Below are positions 60,777 to 64,000 of a stretch of 64,000 nt of DNA, piece by piece. Position 1 is the first letter of the stretch; every line of letters starts with the position of its first letter. The translations under genes were made by a program, and so were the position numbers. The notes under the pieces were generated by a model, which saw nothing but the letters and a program-made list of their open reading frames with translations, had not been told where the DNA came from and ran no database searches. Origin of the DNA: an uncultured Massilia sp. (GTDB lineage: Bacteria > Pseudomonadota > Gammaproteobacteria > Burkholderiales > Burkholderiaceae_D); the NCBI RefSeq assembly GCF_913773735.1, contig NZ_CAJYEB010000040.1:35372-99371 (forward strand), written 5' to 3'.

Positions 60777-62570
60777 CTACAGCGTCGGCAGGCGCTGCTC
60801 CAGTTCGCGCAGCATGGCGTCGCGCACGCGCGCGCCGGCATACGTTCCGTCCTGTTGGGCTTGCTGTTCCAGGCGCGCGAACACCAGCGTGCGGCCATCC
60901 TTGCTGGCCCAGCCGACGAACCAGCCGAGCATCTGCCCCGCCTGTTCGCTGCCGTCGGCCCGGCGCGCCATGGCGGTGCCGGTCTTGCCGTGGATGCGCC
61001 AGCCGTTGCCGAGGGTGCGCACCTGGAGCAGGCGCGCGCTCGTCTCGTACGCATGGCGCGATAGCGGCAGGCTGCGCGTGGCCACCTTGCGCAGGAAGGC
61101 GACCTGCTCGTCGGCCGAGATCTTCAAGGTCGGGCTGAGTTCGGACAGCGCCAGCGCCGGATCGCCGGGCGCGCCCGACAGGTCGCGGTTGCCGTAGCCG
61201 AAGCGGTCCAGGTAGTCCTGCACGCGCGCCGCGCCCAGCCGCGTCGCGACCTGCTGCGAATACCAGACCGTGGAATTGCGGATCCAGCCGGCCGGATCGG
61301 TGTCGGCGCGCCAGGACGGCTGCCAGTCGGCGTAGCCCGGCTTGAACGGCAACCGGGGCGCATGCTCGTCGCGCAGCAGGCCGCTGTCGAAGCCCATCAG
61401 GACCAGCGGGATCTTGTAGGTCGAGGCCGGCGTCACCCGTTCGGCGCAGCGGCCATCGCGCACCAGGGCGGCGCCGCCGGCGGCGTCGGCGATCTCGGTG
61501 CAGGCGAGCGGCGCGGCGGCCGCCGACAGACCCGGCTCGGACAGGCGGGGCGCCGGCCAGGCATCGACCGGCACGCCGGCCTGCCAGGCCAGGGCCGGCT
61601 GGAACGCCAGGTTGGCCAGGAACACCGCCGCCAGGCCGGCCACGGCCAGCACCCGGGCGCGGCGGCCGGCGCCGCCCTTGATCGGCTCGCGGATCAGGGC
61701 GATGCGCACGGCCAGGGTGTCGGTGCGGACGGCGCCGAAGGCCAGGGTGGCGCCGATCGGGCGGTGCTGCAGCCTGAGTTGCGCCAGCAGCGCCGCGGCA
61801 TAGGCCTTGCGCTGGGCCGGGGGGCGGCCGCGCAGCACGTCGCGGTCGCAGCCGAGTTCCTGGGCCCAGCTCAGGCGTTCGCGCAGCAGGCGCATGAAGG
61901 GGTTGAACCAGAACGCGAGCTGCAGCGCCAGGCCGGCCGCCATCCAGTACAGGTCGCGCCGGCGCCAGTGGGTCAGTTCGTGCTCGACGATCATCTCGCG
62001 CTGCAAGGCGTCGAAGTCGCGCAGGTGGCGCGGCAGCAGCAGGCGGGCGCGCGCCGGGCCCAGCAGCATCGGCGAGATCGGCGCGTCGACCTCGATCACG
62101 ACCGGCCGGGCGCCGCCCGGCAGGCGGCGGCCGTGCGCGGCCAGGGCGTCCAGCACGCGCCGCGCGCGCAGGAGGCGCAGCAGCATCCAGGCCAGGCCCG
62201 CCAGGTAGCATGCGGCCCAGGCGCGCGCGGTCCAGGCCAGCCAGGACGACTCGTGCGCCCGCGCGGCCGGCGCGGCGGCGGATGCCGGCGCGGCTGCGGG
62301 CGCGGCGCGGGCGCCTTCCTGCGGCGGTGGGACGATCGCCTCCATCTCGATCACCGGCACCACCTGCAGGCGCCCGCCATGCGGCAGCAGCACGACGGCG
62401 AAGGCCGCGGCCACCGTGAGCTGGGCCAGCAGCCAGGTCGTGCGCTGGATGGCCAGGGCCGGCAGGCGGCGCCGGAGCAGGGCCGCCAGGCCCCAGACGC
62501 ACAGGCCGGCGCCCAGGCAGCCGGCGCTGGCCAGCAGGAAGCGCGCCAGGACGATGTCGAGCGCGCTCAT
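60777..62570 (-). CDS. blaR1: BlaR1-type beta-lactam sensor/transducer: M56 metalloprotease fused to class D-like domain (597 aa)
   Basis: N-terminal membrane helices (about 5-30 and 42-63), a third near 112-132, then the gluzincin M56 domain with zinc motif HELTH at 197-201 and ELGCD at 238-242, a further helix near 306-328, and from about 355 an extracytoplasmic class D domain with STYK (Ser383), STV (433-435), YGN (459-461) and KTG (529-531). In known systems beta-lactam acylation of the serine triggers the cytosolic protease and BlaI inactivation. Start at 62570 overlaps blaI by 4 bp. A long upstream frame is not real. The sensor keeps a full catalytic set, so residual hydrolysis is possible. 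Confidence 0.9.
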   Translation of the reverse strand: MSALDIVLARFLLASAGCLGAGLCVWGLAALLRRRLPALAIQRTTWLLAQLTVAAAFAVVLLPHGGRLQVVPVIEMEAIVPPPQEGARAAPAAAPASAAAPAARAHESSWLAWTARAWAACYLAGLAWMLLRLLRARRVLDALAAHGRRLPGGARPVVIEVDAPISPMLLGPARARLLLPRHLRDFDALQREMIVEHELTHWRRRDLYWMAAGLALQLAFWFNPFMRLLRERLSWAQELGCDRDVLRGRPPAQRKAYAAALLAQLRLQHRPIGATLAFGAVRTDTLAVRIALIREPIKGGAGRRARVLAVAGLAAVFLANLAFQPALAWQAGVPVDAWPAPRLSEPGLSAAAAPLACTEIADAAGGAALVRDGRCAERVTPASTYKIPLVLMGFDSGLLRDEHAPRLPFKPGYADWQPSWRADTDPAGWIRNSTVWYSQQVATRLGAARVQDYLDRFGYGNRDLSGAPGDPALALSELSPTLKISADEQVAFLRKVATRSLPLSRHAYETSARLLQVRTLGNGWRIHGKTGTAMARRADGSEQAGQMLGWFVGWASKDGRTLVFARLEQQAQQDGTYAGARVRDAMLRELEQRLPTL

Positions 62571-62947
62571 GGCGATTCCGGCTCTTCCGGCCAGTGCTGC
62601 AGCATCTGTTCGAGGCGGGCCAGTTCCCGCTCGTCGACCAGCTTGCTGCCGGTGAACATATTGACCGGCAGCGGCGTGTCGATCTCCATCACGCGCTTGC
62701 CGAAGTCGTGGGCGAAGGCGGCCAGCGTGCCGACCTTTTCCAGCACCGCCTCGTAGACCTGCACGCCGTGGCGCACCTGCTGGGCGACCATGCCCTTCTC
62801 GAGCATGCGCTCGAGGGTCTTGCGGGTCGACGAATAGGACCAGCCGAGTTCCTCGGCCACCTGCTCGTGGATCTCGCGCGCGCTCAGCGGGTGCTGGCGC
62901 CACAGGGCCTTCAACAGGCTGAGTTCGGATATCGAGGGGATGGACAT
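62567..62947 (-). CDS. blaI: BlaI/MecI-family repressor (126 aa)
   Basis: Winged helix-turn-helix with the family sequence ISELSLLKALWRQHPLSAREIHEQV and SYSSTRKTLERMLEKGMVAQ, then a dimerisation tail. It represses its own operon until cleaved or displaced after signalling by BlaR1. First gene of blaI-blaR1-B3 MBL-OXA; its stop overlaps the blaR1 start (ATGA). The region upstream holds a well-formed promoter with an operator in it. Confidence 0.92.
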   Translation of the reverse strand: MSIPSISELSLLKALWRQHPLSAREIHEQVAEELGWSYSSTRKTLERMLEKGMVAQQVRHGVQVYEAVLEKVGTLAAFAHDFGKRVMEIDTPLPVNMFTGSKLVDERELARLEQMLQHWPEEPESP

Positions 62948-62978
62948 GGCGGGCTCTCGTGGTGTGACCGATATCGCA

Positions 62979-63008
62979 ATCATGCGACACCTGTCGCAAT
63001 TTTGTCAA
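62979..63008 (-). promoter_or_regulatory. blaI operon promoter with overlapping inverted-repeat operator
   Basis: On the minus strand TTGACA (complement of 63003-63008) is a perfect minus-35, and CATGAT (62979-62984) a fair minus-10, 18 bp apart. Between and into the minus-10 sits TGCGACA-N2-TGTCGCA (62983-62998), a perfect 7-bp inverted repeat placed where a repressor would block RNA polymerase. The start codon is 31 bp further on. Assignment to BlaI is inference. Confidence 0.75.
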
Positions 63009-63015
63009 ATAAAAA

Positions 63016-64000
63016 GGCGCTGTTCGCGTTAATTCTGCGAACCGGATTTGGTCCTGGCTGTCTTACCCATTGTCGAGGTAACTCATGGGGAGACGGCGAT
63101 GCAGGCTCTGGCGTTCGACGACGTGCTTGCCGCGCTCGAAGCGTTACCGCTGTGTACGCAGGATCTCGCGCGCCTGCGCAGCTGGCTGGCCTCCATCGCC
63201 GATCCCGGCGAATGCATCGCCCTCATCGAACAGGCCGCCGGCCGGCCACCCTGTCCACGTTGCCGCGCCACGCGCGTCCACCGCTGCGGCAGCGCCAGCG
63301 GCTTGCAGCGCTATCGCTGCTGCCGCTGCGGGCGCAGCTACAATGCCTTGAGTGGCACACCGCTGGCGCGCCTGCGCCTCAAGGAGAAATGGCTCGCGTA
63401 CCTGCAGTGCGTGCTGGAATCGCGTACCGTGCGCGACGCCGCGGCCGTCACCGGCGTGCACCGCACCACCAGTTTTCGCTGGCGCCACCGCTTCATTCCG
63501 GGCGCCATGCACGAACGCGCGCCGACGCTGTCGACCATCGTCGAGGCGGACGAAACTTACTTGCTCGAATCGCAGAAGGGATCGCGCACCCTGGACCGTC
63601 CGGCGCGCAAGCGTGGCGGGGTCGCCAGGCGCCGCGGCATCAACCGCGACCATGCGTGCCTGCTGGTAGCGCGCGACCGCAGCGGACAAACGCTCGATTT
63701 CCATACCGGACGCGGGCCGGTGACGGCGGCGCAGCTGGAGCGTTGCCTGCAGCCCGTGCTGGCGCCCGACGTCCTGCTGGTCAGCGATGCAGCGCAAGCC
63801 TACAAGACCTTTGCCGCCAGGACGGGCATCACCCATGAAGCGGTCAACCTGCGAGCAGGTATCCGCACGCGCGGCGCGATCCACCTGCAGAACGTGAACG
63901 GCTGGCACAGCCGCTTCAAGACCTGGCTGCTGCGCTTTCGCGGCGTGGCCAGCCGCTACCTGATCGACTACTCGGGCTGGCAGCGGGTGCTGGACGACAA
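63016..64000 (+). mobile_element. IS1595-family insertion sequence, right end outside window
   Basis: Left terminal repeat GGCGCTGTTCGCG (63016-63028) and an intact transposase frame to the window edge. Using the right end kept in the remnant at 15943-15955, the element should end near 64096, about 1.08 kb in total. It sits 8 bp upstream of the blaI minus-35. Confidence 0.85.
63099..64000 (+). CDS. IS1595-family (ISXO2-like) transposase, 3'-truncated by window edge
   Basis: Translation from the ATG at 63099 is open to the last base (300 codons visible). An N-terminal zinc ribbon (CPRCRATRVHRC.., YRCCRCGRSYN) and helix-turn-helix (RDAAAVTGVHRTTSFRWRHRF) precede the DDE-type core: first Asp in IVEADETYL, second in LLVSDAAQAYK, and the family block HLQNVNGWHSRFKTWLLRFRGVASRYL. 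The reading frame shows no damage, so the element is potentially active. Confidence 0.9.
   Translation, partial: MQALAFDDVLAALEALPLCTQDLARLRSWLASIADPGECIALIEQAAGRPPCPRCRATRVHRCGSASGLQRYRCCRCGRSYNALSGTPLARLRLKEKWLAYLQCVLESRTVRDAAAVTGVHRTTSFRWRHRFIPGAMHERAPTLSTIVEADETYLLESQKGSRTLDRPARKRGGVARRRGINRDHACLLVARDRSGQTLDFHTGRGPVTAAQLERCLQPVLAPDVLLVSDAAQAYKTFAARTGITHEAVNLRAGIRTRGAIHLQNVNGWHSRFKTWLLRFRGVASRYLIDYSGWQRVLDD

Overview
The window is 64 kb of very GC-rich DNA (roughly two thirds G+C by eye) with dense genes, GC-saturated third codon positions and open shadow frames. Gene content (divergent ssb/uvrA with a LexA box, rdgC with dinB, GTP-dependent pckG, paoABC-like aldehyde oxidoreductase, B3 plus class D beta-lactamases, many TonB/AraC/MFS genes) suggests a soil or water betaproteobacterium of the Burkholderiales, most likely the Massilia/Telluria group of Oxalobacteraceae. 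That assignment is inference from content; no rRNA or tRNA gene was seen.

Layout. 1-2438: end of a tripartite efflux operon (HlyD-type adaptor, outer-membrane factor). 2452-2554: paired inverted-repeat element. 2568-6381: three-subunit molybdenum aldehyde oxidoreductase on the minus strand. 6604-9977: small lipoprotein, a lone IS5-type orfA-like protein, folE, a membrane protein of unknown function, nudC. 10148-13021: frameshifted NodU/CmcH-type carbamoyltransferase followed by a GT9 glycosyltransferase. 13046-15721: chemotaxis receptor divergent from an AraC regulator. 15728-15955: 3' remnant of an IS1595-family element whose other copy starts at 63016. 16011-20992: YbjJ-like MFS, DUF418 protein, LysR/EamA divergent pair. 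21120-31087: a six-gene sugar-acid operon (gluconokinase, TonB receptor, GntP symporter, a beta-helix/SMP-30 fusion, esterase, ThuA protein) preceded by two LacI-family-type operators. 31223-40174: alpha/beta hydrolase, 1406-residue double hybrid histidine kinase, ClC channel, two glycosyltransferase-type genes. 40358-46138: ssb, SOS box, uvrA, two SGNH/GSCFA-type genes. 46142-51933: GH39 enzyme, PAP2 phosphatase fused to autotransporter-type beta repeats, pckG. 52304-59021: hydroxyacid dehydrogenase, unknown protein, half-length asparaginase, rdgC-dinB with SOS box, aldo/keto reductase divergent from AraC. 59110-62947: blaI, blaR1-like gene, B3 metallo-beta-lactamase and class D beta-lactamase in one operon. 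63016-64000: IS1595-family element running off the right edge.

How genes work together. The clearest modules are: (a) the sugar-acid operon, in which an exported beta-helix enzyme with a C-terminal gluconolactonase-like propeller, an outer-membrane receptor, a gluconate-type symporter and a gluconokinase could form a complete route from a polymer or oligosaccharide to phosphogluconate; (b) an inducible beta-lactam response operon with a good repressor/promoter arrangement, where the sensor domain of the BlaR1-like protein and the class D enzyme look like recent duplicates; (c) two SOS loci (uvrA; dinB with rdgC). The IS1595 element sits just upstream of the blaI promoter, and its truncated relative 48 kb away allows the full element length (about 1.08 kb) to be inferred.
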